From Ferrimonas futtsuensis DSM 18154 (lineage in GTDB: Bacteria; Pseudomonadota; Gammaproteobacteria; Enterobacterales; Shewanellaceae): 64,000 bases of DNA. Made by a program: the position numbers and the translations under genes. Of this stretch, positions 1-8,093 are shown piece by piece; the first letter of the stretch is position 1, and each line of letters opens with the position of its first letter. The stretch covers positions 62,001 through 126,000 of the forward strand of contig NZ_AUGL01000009.1 of NCBI RefSeq assembly GCF_000422645.1, read 5' to 3'. Under the pieces are notes generated by a model. The model saw only the letters and a list, made by a program, of their open reading frames with translations. It made no database searches and had not been told where the DNA came from.

Positions 1-764
1 GAAAGCTTAGCCTGACCGAAGCCGGTCAGGACTACTATCACAGCTGCTTACGGGTGCAATCGGAGATTCAGGCCGCCGAAGAACGCCTGGCGGAGCTGCA
101 GGGGGAACCCAAGGGCAGGCTCAAGGTCACCTGCACCGCCAACTTCGGCACCCGCCACATCGTACCGGCCATCATCGCCTTCAGGCGCCTTTACCCCGCC
201 ATCGGCATCGAACTGATTATGAACGACCAGATACAGGAACTGGTGGCAGAAAACATCGACGTGGCGTTTCGATTTGGCCCGCTTTTGCCCAGTCAGCTGG
301 TGGCCAGACCGGTGCTCAAGTGCCCCTACCTGCTGTGCGCCAGCCCTGAATATCTTGAGCGATACGGCACCCCGAAGAGGATCAGCGACCTCAAGCTGCA
401 CAACTGGATCATCCACCGCTTCTCTCGCCATCCGAATCGAACCAGTGTGGGTTTCAGGGGGAAAATTGAGGAGGTTGAGGTTCACGGAGACGTGATCACC
501 GACAATTCACAGGCCAGACGTCAGTTCATCCTGGATGGACTGGGGATGGCACGGATTGCCGAAGTGGATGTGCGCGACGAGCTGGCCTCGGGTCAATTGA
601 CCAGGCTGATGGCGGATCACCATTTCGGCACCATGGAGCTTTATGCCGTCTACGTTGACCGCCAGTTAATGACCCATAAACTCAGACTGTTTCTGGAGTT
701 TATTCAGCAGTGGTTCGAGACGCATCAGTTAACCCGGGAGACCGGGCAAAGCACTGGCGGATAA
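1..764 (+). CDS. LysR-family transcriptional regulator, 5' end cut by window
   Basis: The frame is open from base 3 to the stop at 762-764, so the N-terminal part of the HTH domain lies outside the window. The first visible residues (KLSLTEAGQDYY) match the end of the LysR winged HTH and its linker helix. They are followed by a substrate-binding domain of the CrgA-like subgroup (GRLKVTCTANFGTRHIVPAI). About 253 residues are visible of a usual 295-310. Its target and inducer cannot be read from the sequence. The 3' end overlaps the convergent hydrolase gene by 65 nt. LysR proteins often control adjacent genes, but here the neighbour converges with it, so a link to the lipid genes is only a possibility. 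Confidence 0.9.
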   Translation, partial: KLSLTEAGQDYYHSCLRVQSEIQAAEERLAELQGEPKGRLKVTCTANFGTRHIVPAIIAFRRLYPAIGIELIMNDQIQELVAENIDVAFRFGPLLPSQLVARPVLKCPYLLCASPEYLERYGTPKRISDLKLHNWIIHRFSRHPNRTSVGFRGKIEEVEVHGDVITDNSQARRQFILDGLGMARIAEVDVRDELASGQLTRLMADHHFGTMELYAVYVDRQLMTHKLRLFLEFIQQWFETHQLTRETGQSTGG

Positions 765-1680
765 ACTCGCCGCACTCCCCAAGGCTGCGCTTGGCCTCCG
801 GCACTCTGTGCATCAGCTGAAACACATGGGGCATCCCCTGCCACACCCTCAGTTCACCGAGGTTGCCGCTCTGTTTCAGCTTGGCCGCCACCGCCCTGGC
901 GTCATCCAGCAGCAGCTCTTCGGTCCCCACCACCACCAGCACTGGCGGCAATCCGGACAGGTCGGCGTGATAGGGGGAGTATCTGGGGTTGGTCTCCATT
1001 CCGGCACTGCCCTCGACCGAATCACGCACCAGGGCCAGGAATGAGGCGCTGAGCATGGGGTCTCTATCCAGGTTGCCCAGGACCGAGTCTCCGGAGAGGG
1101 TCAGATCAGTACAGGGGGAGAGCAGAATGGCACCGGCCGGGGCTGGCAACCCCGTGTCGCGAATGGCGACAAGAGTCGACAGGGTCAGGTTGCCTCCGGC
1201 TGAGTCGCCGGCGATCACCACCTGCTGAGGATTCACCCCCGACTCCAGCACCCGCTCATAAGCAGCCAGAGCATCGTCGTATGCCCTCTCAACCCGGTGC
1301 TCCGGTGCCAGTGGGTAATCCACCATCACCCCTGTCGCCCCGGCATGACCGCAAAGGCGAGCCAACATGGCACCGTGGGTCTGTGGGGTCTTGATGACGA
1401 ACCCACCGCCATGGAGATAGAGAATCACCTTACCGCTGCAGCTTTGCGGCATCCGGTACCAGTGACAGGAGAGACCATCGATAAGGTATCCCTGGCAACG
1501 GGCTCCCTTGGGCATCACCGCCAATCTGTCCATGGAGGCCGCCACCTTGCGCACCTCGGATATCTGGCTCTTGTTCTGAATTGGCCGTTTAAAGCCGATC
1601 TTCAAAATGCGGTTGTATACCCTCGCCTGCCAGCTGGGCACCTGATTTACCGTCTCCACAGGAGGAAGCTCTGTGTGCAT
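700..1680 (-). CDS. Alpha/beta hydrolase, HSL (lipase/esterase) family
   Basis: The 326-residue protein has the hormone-sensitive-lipase family oxyanion motif HGGGF at residues 90-94. The nucleophile elbow GDSAGG is at 158-163 (Ser160), and a late His sits in GMPHVFQLM. The family hydrolyses short- to medium-chain esters and acylglycerols in the cytoplasm. Its ATG shares one base with the stop of the upstream acyltransferase gene (TGATG at 1680), so the two are translationally coupled. This suggests that one enzyme makes and the other hydrolyses neutral lipid esters, which is inference. The natural substrate is unknown. There is no signal peptide. Its last 65 nt overlap the LysR gene on the other strand. 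Confidence 0.88.
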   Translation of the reverse strand: MHTELPPVETVNQVPSWQARVYNRILKIGFKRPIQNKSQISEVRKVAASMDRLAVMPKGARCQGYLIDGLSCHWYRMPQSCSGKVILYLHGGGFVIKTPQTHGAMLARLCGHAGATGVMVDYPLAPEHRVERAYDDALAAYERVLESGVNPQQVVIAGDSAGGNLTLSTLVAIRDTGLPAPAGAILLSPCTDLTLSGDSVLGNLDRDPMLSASFLALVRDSVEGSAGMETNPRYSPYHADLSGLPPVLVVVGTEELLLDDARAVAAKLKQSGNLGELRVWQGMPHVFQLMHRVPEAKRSLGECGEFIRQCFARSPGLTDASRTTAE

Positions 1681-3161
1681 CAGCCGACCTCACCTCTTAA
1701 CCGCGTCTTGTTCTGAATGATCTCTGTCTCCTGACTCAGGGGCTCGCCTTTAAGATCCGGACGATAGAGGTCAAACAGGCTGATGGGCTGAGTCAATGCC
1801 GACAGCTCCAGCTCATCCAGGGCCCGGTCCAGGTAAGCCGCCAACATGCCAATGTCCGGAATGACCTTGCGACACCCCAGGAAACCGAAGCACACCTTGC
1901 CGTCAAAACTGTAGGTGGTGATGTTCAGGCTCTGCCCAGGTGGCAAGGCGGACATGGGCGACACTTCGGTGACCCTGGCCCCCATCACGTACCTGCGCTC
2001 CTGCGGACCGGGCACCGTAGAGATCACCAGGTTACTGGACGCGGGCACCTTGCGCTCCAGACCAATGCGCCCTGCAATCAGCGACAGCCCCTGAATGGCG
2101 ACACCGTACTTCTGATACAACTCCGCAGAGAAATGGCGAATTTCATTCTTGGTGGTCATCGCCGCCTGCCGGACACGATTCAGACGTTGCAGAGGCATCA
2201 ACTGCCCCTTACTCAGTTCCACCAGGCCAAACACAAACTGGTTGTTGGCATTGAGTTGCCCCGAGTCACGAACGCTCATGGGCATCATCACCACCAGAGG
2301 CCTGTCCAACTGGATGCGTCGCTCTTCCAGATACCGGTTGAGGGCCATGTCGCAGGCAGTCAGGACCACGTCATTGAAGCTGGCGCCGGCTCGCCCACTG
2401 ATCTCCTTGATGCGCTTCAGAGGCACCGTCAGGGAAGCAAAGCTTCGGCCCGAGGCCGGGGTGCGATTGAACAGGGACAAAGGGGCGGTGAAAGGCACCT
2501 TGGTGACCCCCTGGCGCACACCCAGCGCCCGGCCACACAGGCGGGCCCCCAGGCGCATCGCCTCGGGCAGCAGCTTGCTCTGCCCCGCCGCGCCGCTGAG
2601 CGCCGCCACTGCAGTTTTTACAAAACCCGGGGCTTCCATAGGCTCCCGAGCCCTGGCGGGATACTGCCAGATTGGGGTCCAGTCCTCATGGTCTGGCGTG
2701 CGGGTCAACATGGTCTTGGCATAACGATTGAGGCCTACCCCATCAAACAACGCGTGGTGCAGTTTCATAAACACCACCACGGTGCCATCGTTCATGCCGT
2801 CAATGATGTACAGCTCCCAGAGTGGGCGGGAGCGATCCAGAGGCTGAGACTGAAGCCGGCAAAGCAACTCATTTAACTGCGCACGACGCCCCGGGGCCGG
2901 CACCGCGCTGCGGCGCACGTGGTAATCCAGCTCGACCGGCACCTCTTCCCAGCGATGATTGCCGGTTATGGACAGTTTCGGGCGCCAATTGAACGGCGCC
3001 TCGACAGGCTGCTTTCCCAGAAGGCTTTGATAGAGACGCAACGCAAAGTCCGCGCGATGCTCCTCATCCGGCTGCAGCACCATCATGGGTGTCACATGCA
3101 TGGGGGTCTGATTGGACTCCACCAGGAAAAACAGCGAATCCATCAGGTTCATCTTCGGCAT
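1680..3161 (-). CDS. Wax ester synthase / diacylglycerol O-acyltransferase (WS/DGAT)
   Basis: This 493-residue protein carries the bifunctional WS/DGAT active-site motif HHALFDG at residues 135-141, the PLDRSRPLWE motif near 108-117 and a central NDVVLT motif. The family transfers acyl-CoA to fatty alcohols or diacylglycerol, making wax esters or triacylglycerol at the inner membrane. I chose the ATG at 3161 because a near-perfect Shine-Dalgarno (GGAGGTGAT) ends four bases upstream. The frame stays open seven codons further upstream only with a TTG. The gene is the first of two, with the HSL-type hydrolase directly coupled downstream. A 16-bp perfect palindrome lies 21 bp upstream of the start. 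Confidence 0.92.
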   Translation of the reverse strand: MPKMNLMDSLFFLVESNQTPMHVTPMMVLQPDEEHRADFALRLYQSLLGKQPVEAPFNWRPKLSITGNHRWEEVPVELDYHVRRSAVPAPGRRAQLNELLCRLQSQPLDRSRPLWELYIIDGMNDGTVVVFMKLHHALFDGVGLNRYAKTMLTRTPDHEDWTPIWQYPARAREPMEAPGFVKTAVAALSGAAGQSKLLPEAMRLGARLCGRALGVRQGVTKVPFTAPLSLFNRTPASGRSFASLTVPLKRIKEISGRAGASFNDVVLTACDMALNRYLEERRIQLDRPLVVMMPMSVRDSGQLNANNQFVFGLVELSKGQLMPLQRLNRVRQAAMTTKNEIRHFSAELYQKYGVAIQGLSLIAGRIGLERKVPASSNLVISTVPGPQERRYVMGARVTEVSPMSALPPGQSLNITTYSFDGKVCFGFLGCRKVIPDIGMLAAYLDRALDELELSALTQPISLFDLYRPDLKGEPLSQETEIIQNKTRLRGEVG

Positions 3162-3181
3162 GGCATCACCTCCCTGAGCCA

Positions 3182-3197
3182 AGCGACCTAGGTCGCT
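3182..3197. promoter_or_regulatory. 16-bp perfect palindrome upstream of the WS/DGAT gene
   Basis: AGCGACCTAGGTCGCT is perfectly self-complementary. It lies 21-36 bp upstream of the WS/DGAT start codon, just beyond its ribosome-binding site. Its length and position fit an operator for a dimeric repressor (for example TetR type) or an RNA hairpin in the 5' leader. No matching regulator gene is adjacent except the partial LysR gene, and LysR sites usually look different. Confidence 0.5.
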
Positions 3198-3613
3198 GCC
3201 TAATCAAGCTGCTTGAAATTCCATCACCATTGAAGCTAGCAGAGGGATGTAACCTAAGCAATTGAGACATCAATGAAATTGCAACGTGCGTCACATCACA
3301 TAAGGGGCGGAATAGGATTCGATAAATTTCATCAATAGAGTTGTTGCTCTACATAGGTGATCTTTTCAGAAAGATTACAAAGGGATGCATCATGTCCTCG
3401 CTGACGGCCTCTAACCGGCGCCCGAATTAGCACGATTGGACCGGGGCCTTGCCCGTTTCTTAAACTCATTTTACCTGCCCTAAGGTGCCCAAACGATCTC
3501 CGCAGCAGCAGTGCTGACATTTGCTAACAAAAGATGGCCACCACTTACCGGTGAAAACGGCCCAAACACTTGAGTCACGGTCACGATTCCTCTAATTTCT
3601 GGAGGTACGACGG
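3198..3613. other. Intergenic region between divergent lipid and PH-domain genes
   Basis: About 415 bp separate the divergently transcribed WS/DGAT gene and the PH-domain pair, so both promoters should be here. The region is AT-richer near 3230-3370. Short open frames within it have no ribosome-binding site and no protein-like composition. I could not identify a convincing -35/-10 pair or a known operator besides the palindrome at 3182-3197. Confidence 0.5.
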
Positions 3614-4150
3614 TTGCAGATGGCAGGATTCATGAGCCTGAACGATCCCATTCCACAGGAGCAGTGGATACCGACACAGCACACCCCTTATACCCAGGTA
3701 GCACCTGGCTATCTCAAACTGGTCACCCTGACCACACTGCTGGTGGGTGTGATTCCCGTAGGCATTGCGCTGGCGCTGATGATGGTGGTGTTTGCCCTTG
3801 CCCTGCCCTGGCTGCTGGCCGCGGGCTTGGTGCTGACTGTGCTTCTGGCCCTGTGGGTCTACCTAAGCCAATTGCGAGCCAAACGACTTGGCTATATGGT
3901 CAGGGAGCAGGATTTGGTGGTGCGCCGGGGCATCTTCTGGCAACGGCACACCTGCCTGACCCTGAGCCGGTTACAACATGTCACCCTCAGCCAGGGCCCC
4001 TTGGACCGTTTCTATGGGCTGGCGACTCTTCGGGGATTCACTGCGGGCTCTCCCCACGCAGAGATCACCATTCCCGGCCTCCCTTCAGATCAGGCCGAGC
4101 AGCTCAGGCAGCACCTGATGGCCAAAGCCGGAACCCGCCATGAGTCATGA
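3614..4150 (+). CDS. PH (bPH2) domain membrane protein, YdbS-like
   Basis: This 178-residue protein has two adjacent hydrophobic segments (about residues 35-80, LVGVIPVGIALALM and LPWLLAAGLVLTVLLAL). A bacterial PH domain follows (GYMVREQDLVVRRGIFWQ, LSRLQHVTLSQGPLDR, ITIPGLP). The start is a TTG at 3614 with GGAGGT seven bases upstream; ATGs at 3620 and 3632 are alternatives with poorer spacing. It overlaps the next gene by 11 nt. The YdbS/YdbT pair is a conserved two-gene unit of unknown biochemical role. In Bacillus, homologues affect resistance to antimicrobial compounds from competitors. Confidence 0.82.
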   Translation: MQMAGFMSLNDPIPQEQWIPTQHTPYTQVAPGYLKLVTLTTLLVGVIPVGIALALMMVVFALALPWLLAAGLVLTVLLALWVYLSQLRAKRLGYMVREQDLVVRRGIFWQRHTCLTLSRLQHVTLSQGPLDRFYGLATLRGFTAGSPHAEITIPGLPSDQAEQLRQHLMAKAGTRHES

Positions 4151-5636
4151 GGCCGGGTGGCACAGGTTGTCTCCCTGGGCGGTGGTGGCCTTCAGCGCCA
4201 ATGGCCTGTTGGATGCAGCCAAACTTGGTCTCTACGTTCTGCCGGTGGCCTTTACCGGCGCATTGGCCAAACTGCCCGACTTCTGGCTGCCACTGGCCAT
4301 CGGCCTGATGGCACTGCACATACTGATCTCCTCGGCCCTGCAGTGGCTGAGGTTTCGCTTTCAGTTTGATGAGCAACAGCAACGCTTTCGCATCCGAAGT
4401 GGCGCCCTGTTCCGCAAAAAGCAGGAACTGCCCCTAACCCGCATTCAAAATGTCAGGCTGGAACAGCCCCTGCCCATGAGGCTGATTGGCAAGGTCAACC
4501 TGGTGGTAGAGACCGCCGGCAGCGGTGAAAAGGAAGCGGTACTGTGCGCCGTGGACCCCAAGTCGGCGGCCCGGCTCAAAGCCAGGCTGGTTCCCACAGC
4601 CAGCGAGCCGCAACAGGCAGCATCCGCAGACGAGCCGGTCCCGTCGACCAACCTGACGCGCCAGCCGAGACACCTGTTTCTCCATGGTTTCTGCTTTAAC
4701 CAACTGGCCTGGCTGATGCTGTTTCTTGGACCTCTGTTTAGCCAGTTGGACCAGTACCCCTGGTGGGAGTGGTTGGAAGCTCATCCCGTTACCGCCCAGT
4801 GGACGGCGAGCGTTGCCAATCTGGGCCCGGCCATGCTGGTTCCCGGCGCACTGATGCTGCTGACTCTGCTCTATCTGCTGCTCAGCGTCCTATCCGGCGT
4901 AGTCAGCCTGCTGAAGTACCATCCTTATCGGCTCACTCTGGAGCCGGAGCGGTTGCAGTTCAGCGGCGGCACCCTGCACCGGATGCAGGACCTGCTGCTC
5001 AAAAGGCGCATCCAGTCCCTTTCCCTGAGCCAGTCCCCCCTGGCAAGGCTGGTGGGACTGTGGGCGATCTCTCTGAAGCAGGTAAGCGGCAGCGAGCCAG
5101 GAGAAAGGCTGCGCGGCTCTCTGATCGTCCCCGCGGTCAGGGCTGAGGAGCGTCATGCTCTGGTACAGGATTCTGTGGGAAAGGTGCCTGTTCCTCAGCA
5201 GTGGAGGTCCATCTCCCCGTTTTGGCGCAACCTGAGGCTGGCCTGGCTTCTCGGGCTGTCTCTCACGCTCTCCCTGCTGGTGGCCTCCCTCCCCTTCGGG
5301 CCCGAGCACGGCGGGTTGGTGCTGCTGCTGATGGGGTTGGTGATTATGGCGGCCATCGAGCTCAAATGGCGCCATTACGGCTTTCAACTCCAGGCCGATG
5401 GCCTCTGGCTAAGACAGGGAATGCTTGGCCAACAGTGGCATTACCTGCCCCTGGCAAAGTGCCAGTCGCTCACCCTGACCCAGACTCCAGGCCTGCGTAA
5501 ACGGGGACTGACCAACCTCACCCTGTTCCTCGCCAGCGGCAAGCAGACCCTGCCGGCCATTCCTCTGGCCTTGGCCCAGGATCTGGCGGGCCGTATTCTC
5601 GAGCGGATTCGCCAGGACCAGAAAAACTGGCTTTAA
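4140..5636 (+). CDS. Multi-PH-domain membrane protein, YdbT-like
   Basis: The 498-residue protein has three bPH2 repeats separated by paired membrane helices. One covers roughly residues 70-150 (FRIRSGALFRKKQELPLTRI). A second covers 260-350 (LQFSGGTLHRMQDLLLKRRI). A third lies at the C terminus (LWLRQGMLGQQWHYLPL). The hydrophobic pairs lie near 20-65, 180-260 and 365-405. Its ATG lies inside the end of the upstream PH-domain gene (11-nt overlap), so the two should be co-translated and probably form one membrane complex. The function is not established. This repeat layout is the usual partner of the small YdbS-like protein. Confidence 0.85.
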   Translation: MSHEAGWHRLSPWAVVAFSANGLLDAAKLGLYVLPVAFTGALAKLPDFWLPLAIGLMALHILISSALQWLRFRFQFDEQQQRFRIRSGALFRKKQELPLTRIQNVRLEQPLPMRLIGKVNLVVETAGSGEKEAVLCAVDPKSAARLKARLVPTASEPQQAASADEPVPSTNLTRQPRHLFLHGFCFNQLAWLMLFLGPLFSQLDQYPWWEWLEAHPVTAQWTASVANLGPAMLVPGALMLLTLLYLLLSVLSGVVSLLKYHPYRLTLEPERLQFSGGTLHRMQDLLLKRRIQSLSLSQSPLARLVGLWAISLKQVSGSEPGERLRGSLIVPAVRAEERHALVQDSVGKVPVPQQWRSISPFWRNLRLAWLLGLSLTLSLLVASLPFGPEHGGLVLLLMGLVIMAAIELKWRHYGFQLQADGLWLRQGMLGQQWHYLPLAKCQSLTLTQTPGLRKRGLTNLTLFLASGKQTLPAIPLALAQDLAGRILERIRQDQKNWL

Positions 5637-5895
5637 CTGAAATTCGTGAACTGTGCTGGATTCCCAGAGATTGATTGCCCGGCCTCGGACGCCCTCCCCC
5701 ACTCGGTCATCACTCTAAAACTCATGAGGTTAGCTACCACTGACCTTAAATCCTGGCCTTGAGCTTTTGCATTCCATTGTCGCCCGGCTCGCGTGTAAAT
5801 TAAGTAAATTCAATGACCTGAGACATTTTGACCTGTTGAGCCAAACCGAGACGGCCCTATCATTTTGCCTACACTTACCAATCTGATGAGGCCCT

Positions 5896-7158
5896 ATGCG
5901 ACCCACTTTATGCGCCTTCTTTGGCATCACCCTACTCGCCGGCTGCGGCTCGGGCAAATCCTCACCGGCCCAGGATCCACGATCACCGGCACCTCATGAG
6001 CAGTCTGTTCAGGAGGCAAATCAGTTTGAGGTGGTATCTCCGGTTCCCGACGCCATCGTGAACGCCTACAATCTGGACAGCGATTACTACACCAAGTACA
6101 TCGACGTTTGGGGTATCCCGATACTGGGGCCGAAAGAGGTCAGCAGCGTCCTTCTTAAAAACGCCGCCGAAATCGTGGCGCATCAACTCAGTGATGACAA
6201 TCTGCAGTCGGGCATGGGACCGCTCATCCGCGAGGCTTTGTATGACAAATACTTCCGGGTGGTGATCTTCCCGATTCAATCCGGCAGCTATGGCTCTACC
6301 CTGGTCCCCGAATACCGCAACTTCCCCGATGAAGCCGGTTATGGCGCCACTCCCGCCCTGCCGCTTACCGGCATCAACTCCCTGGCCCTAGCGTACCGTG
6401 GAGACAGGCCGAACCCCACCCAGGGAAATACCCTGGTTCATGAGCTGACCCATTCCATCCACCTGCTGACTCTGGACACCCTGCTGCCGGAGTTTGAGGC
6501 CCAGTTAACCAACGCCTACGAACACGCCCAAGCCGAAGATCTGTGGACCGGCACCGGCATGGGCTACATCAACACCAACCGCTTTGAGTACCTGGCGGTA
6601 GGCAGTGAACTCTGGAACAACGTCAGGGCCCACGAAGCCTTGCCCGGCCGTCCCGAGCCCATGAGCCTCAGGCAGCACCTGAAGAAGAATGACCCGGCGC
6701 TGTACAACCTGTTGGCACTCTTCTACAACGACGGCTACCGTATGACCGATCAGCTGACCATCTACCGTGGCTACCACACCCTGACGGTAGAGCTCAGCCA
6801 AGCCGATTACCCCATGGCCATCGACCTCAATCAGATCGACCGGGAACTCTACTCAGGCGAACAACGGTTCTATCTATCCAAGGTCACCAATCCCCAGGTC
6901 AGGCAAAGCGCTGAGAGCCGATACTCGTATGGATTCAGCGCTCGCATACCCGGGCACGACTACGACATTGACCTGTTCCTGCCTGATCTAACACAGGACC
7001 ATCCAGACTATGTGAAAGAGGCATATCGAGTCAGGTTGACTCAGCAGGGGGTTGTGCTGACCGACTGCAGTTTCACTCGACAAGAGCTTCTCAGTTACTC
7101 AGACAGCGACGGAAAAATACGGCTTACTAACCCCACCGCCTGTGAGCTGGCTCTTTAA
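5896..7158 (+). CDS. HExxH lipoprotein, putative zinc metallopeptidase
   Basis: This 420-residue protein begins with a lipoprotein signal: lipobox LAGC, with lipidated Cys17 after a hydrophobic stretch. A gluzincin-type zinc motif HELTH is at residues 182-186. About 45 residues later comes NRFEYLAVGSELW, whose Glu231 is a good third zinc ligand. That arrangement resembles anthrax lethal-factor-like and related secreted metallopeptidases. The C-terminal 120 residues are unassigned. Predicted location is the outer membrane, facing the periplasm or exterior. The gene stands alone, with GAGG four bases before the ATG. The peptidase call rests on the motif pair; substrate and family are unknown. 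Confidence 0.72.
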   Translation: MRPTLCAFFGITLLAGCGSGKSSPAQDPRSPAPHEQSVQEANQFEVVSPVPDAIVNAYNLDSDYYTKYIDVWGIPILGPKEVSSVLLKNAAEIVAHQLSDDNLQSGMGPLIREALYDKYFRVVIFPIQSGSYGSTLVPEYRNFPDEAGYGATPALPLTGINSLALAYRGDRPNPTQGNTLVHELTHSIHLLTLDTLLPEFEAQLTNAYEHAQAEDLWTGTGMGYINTNRFEYLAVGSELWNNVRAHEALPGRPEPMSLRQHLKKNDPALYNLLALFYNDGYRMTDQLTIYRGYHTLTVELSQADYPMAIDLNQIDRELYSGEQRFYLSKVTNPQVRQSAESRYSYGFSARIPGHDYDIDLFLPDLTQDHPDYVKEAYRVRLTQQGVVLTDCSFTRQELLSYSDSDGKIRLTNPTACELAL

Positions 7159-7180
7159 GGGGTGGGAAGCAGAAAAGAAA

Positions 7181-7203
7181 ACGCCCGGCCAATGGCCGGG
7201 CGT
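7181..7203 (-). terminator. Rho-independent terminator of the 7220-7603 gene
   Basis: A perfect 10-bp stem (ACGCCCGGCC / GGCCGGGCGT) closes a 3-nt loop. On the plus strand it is preceded by an A-rich run, which becomes the U-tract for minus-strand transcripts. On the plus strand the 3' flank lacks a T-run, so it is a weaker stop for the lipoprotein gene. Confidence 0.8.
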
Positions 7204-7219
7204 CAGAGTGGTGCGCAGC

Positions 7220-7603
7220 TCAGGCGCTAGCCGCTACTGGGAAGGGCACCACATTGTCGGCCTGCTTCATTAGGCGCTTGGCGCGGGAATGAATCAGGGC
7301 GACGTTGGCCAGGGCAATATCCAAACCGTGTTGATCCGCATCGGACAGGCCCGGGTGGTCGGAGAAGACGCCGATCAGCGATACGCTGTCAGCCACCGAC
7401 TCTCCCAACAGGCTCAGGGTGCGGTAATCCTTGGACATCACCAGTTCCATGGCTCGATTTTCACTTTGATAAAGACAAGCCTGCAGGCGTGAGTGCCACT
7501 TCAGGCGTTCACTCTGTTTAGGCAGGGTGGACACCACCGCAGCAGCCTGCTTGATCAGCTGTCGTGCAAATAGGCCAAACTGGGCCATTTCGGTGTGCAG
7601 CAT
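7220..7603 (-). CDS. Small helical cytoplasmic protein of unknown function
   Basis: This 127-residue, mostly helical protein has no signal peptide or membrane segment. The composition is typical of an all-alpha domain (ARQLIKQAAAVVSTLPK; ALANVALIHSRAKRLMKQAD). I chose the ATG at 7603 because GGAGG lies about five bases upstream; another ATG four codons earlier would place that site inside the coding region. It is followed by a strong terminator at 7181-7203, supporting a real single-gene transcript. I do not recognise the family. Confidence 0.7.
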   Translation of the reverse strand: MLHTEMAQFGLFARQLIKQAAAVVSTLPKQSERLKWHSRLQACLYQSENRAMELVMSKDYRTLSLLGESVADSVSLIGVFSDHPGLSDADQHGLDIALANVALIHSRAKRLMKQADNVVPFPVAASA

Positions 7604-7700
7604 CAAAACCTCCATCGGCCCGGCTGGATCTCCATCTCTCAGCTCAGGGGTTTAATTTCTAAAGCCGTTGAAAAAATAGACCAAGCGTCGCGCCAAAGAC

Positions 7701-7838
7701 GTGACATCCTTCACCCTTTTGCAGGCCGATGAACAAGAATCGGTGTCCATTGAGGAATTTTTCGACTGGATCACAGGCTATACCCGCAAATTATTTGGGG
7801 GATTACTCCCAGAACTGCCCCTTTTTGGGTATAACTAG
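7701..7838 (+). CDS. Possible 45-residue ORF, unrecognised
   Basis: A GTG-started frame encodes a short peptide with an acidic, amphipathic centre (SIEEFFDWITGYTRKLF). It ends 30 bp before the small membrane protein gene. The sequence is protein-like, but the only upstream purine run (AAAGAC) is a poor ribosome-binding site and no homologue is recognised. It could be a leader peptide, a small gene, or chance. Confidence 0.25.
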   Translation: MTSFTLLQADEQESVSIEEFFDWITGYTRKLFGGLLPELPLFGYN

Positions 7839-7868
7839 GGGTAGGAAGATCCTTTGAGGAGTGCGCAT

Positions 7869-8093
7869 ATGGAGTGGCGTTTGCTCACCGCATTGGCGGT
7901 GCTGATCATCGGAAATGGATATTGGGCCCTTCGCTACTATCAGGCAACCCGCCAAAGCAGTCGGAACGAACAACAACGGGTGGCCGAAATGGAGAGCCTG
8001 CAGGACCACTGGCTGCAGTTCTCCACCGTCGCCATCATACTGATCATGTTGCTGGCGCCCCTGGCGCGCCAGGCAATGCTCAGCGGCGGATAA
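7869..8093 (+). CDS. Small two-helix membrane protein
   Basis: This 74-residue protein has two predicted membrane helices, at about residues 4-20 (RLLTALAVLIIGNGYWAL) and 52-69 (STVAIILIMLLAPLA). A charged loop with coiled-coil-like character joins them. The ATG at 7869 has GAGGAG seven bases upstream, whereas the longer frame's start does not. The 3' end overlaps the convergent SDR gene by 14 nt. I do not recognise a family. Confidence 0.6.
   Translation: MEWRLLTALAVLIIGNGYWALRYYQATRQSSRNEQQRVAEMESLQDHWLQFSTVAIILIMLLAPLARQAMLSGG

Noticed and set aside
3332-3520. 62-codon minus-strand frame in the WS/DGAT upstream region
   Set aside because: No ribosome-binding site, atypical composition, and it would occupy the only space for two divergent promoters.
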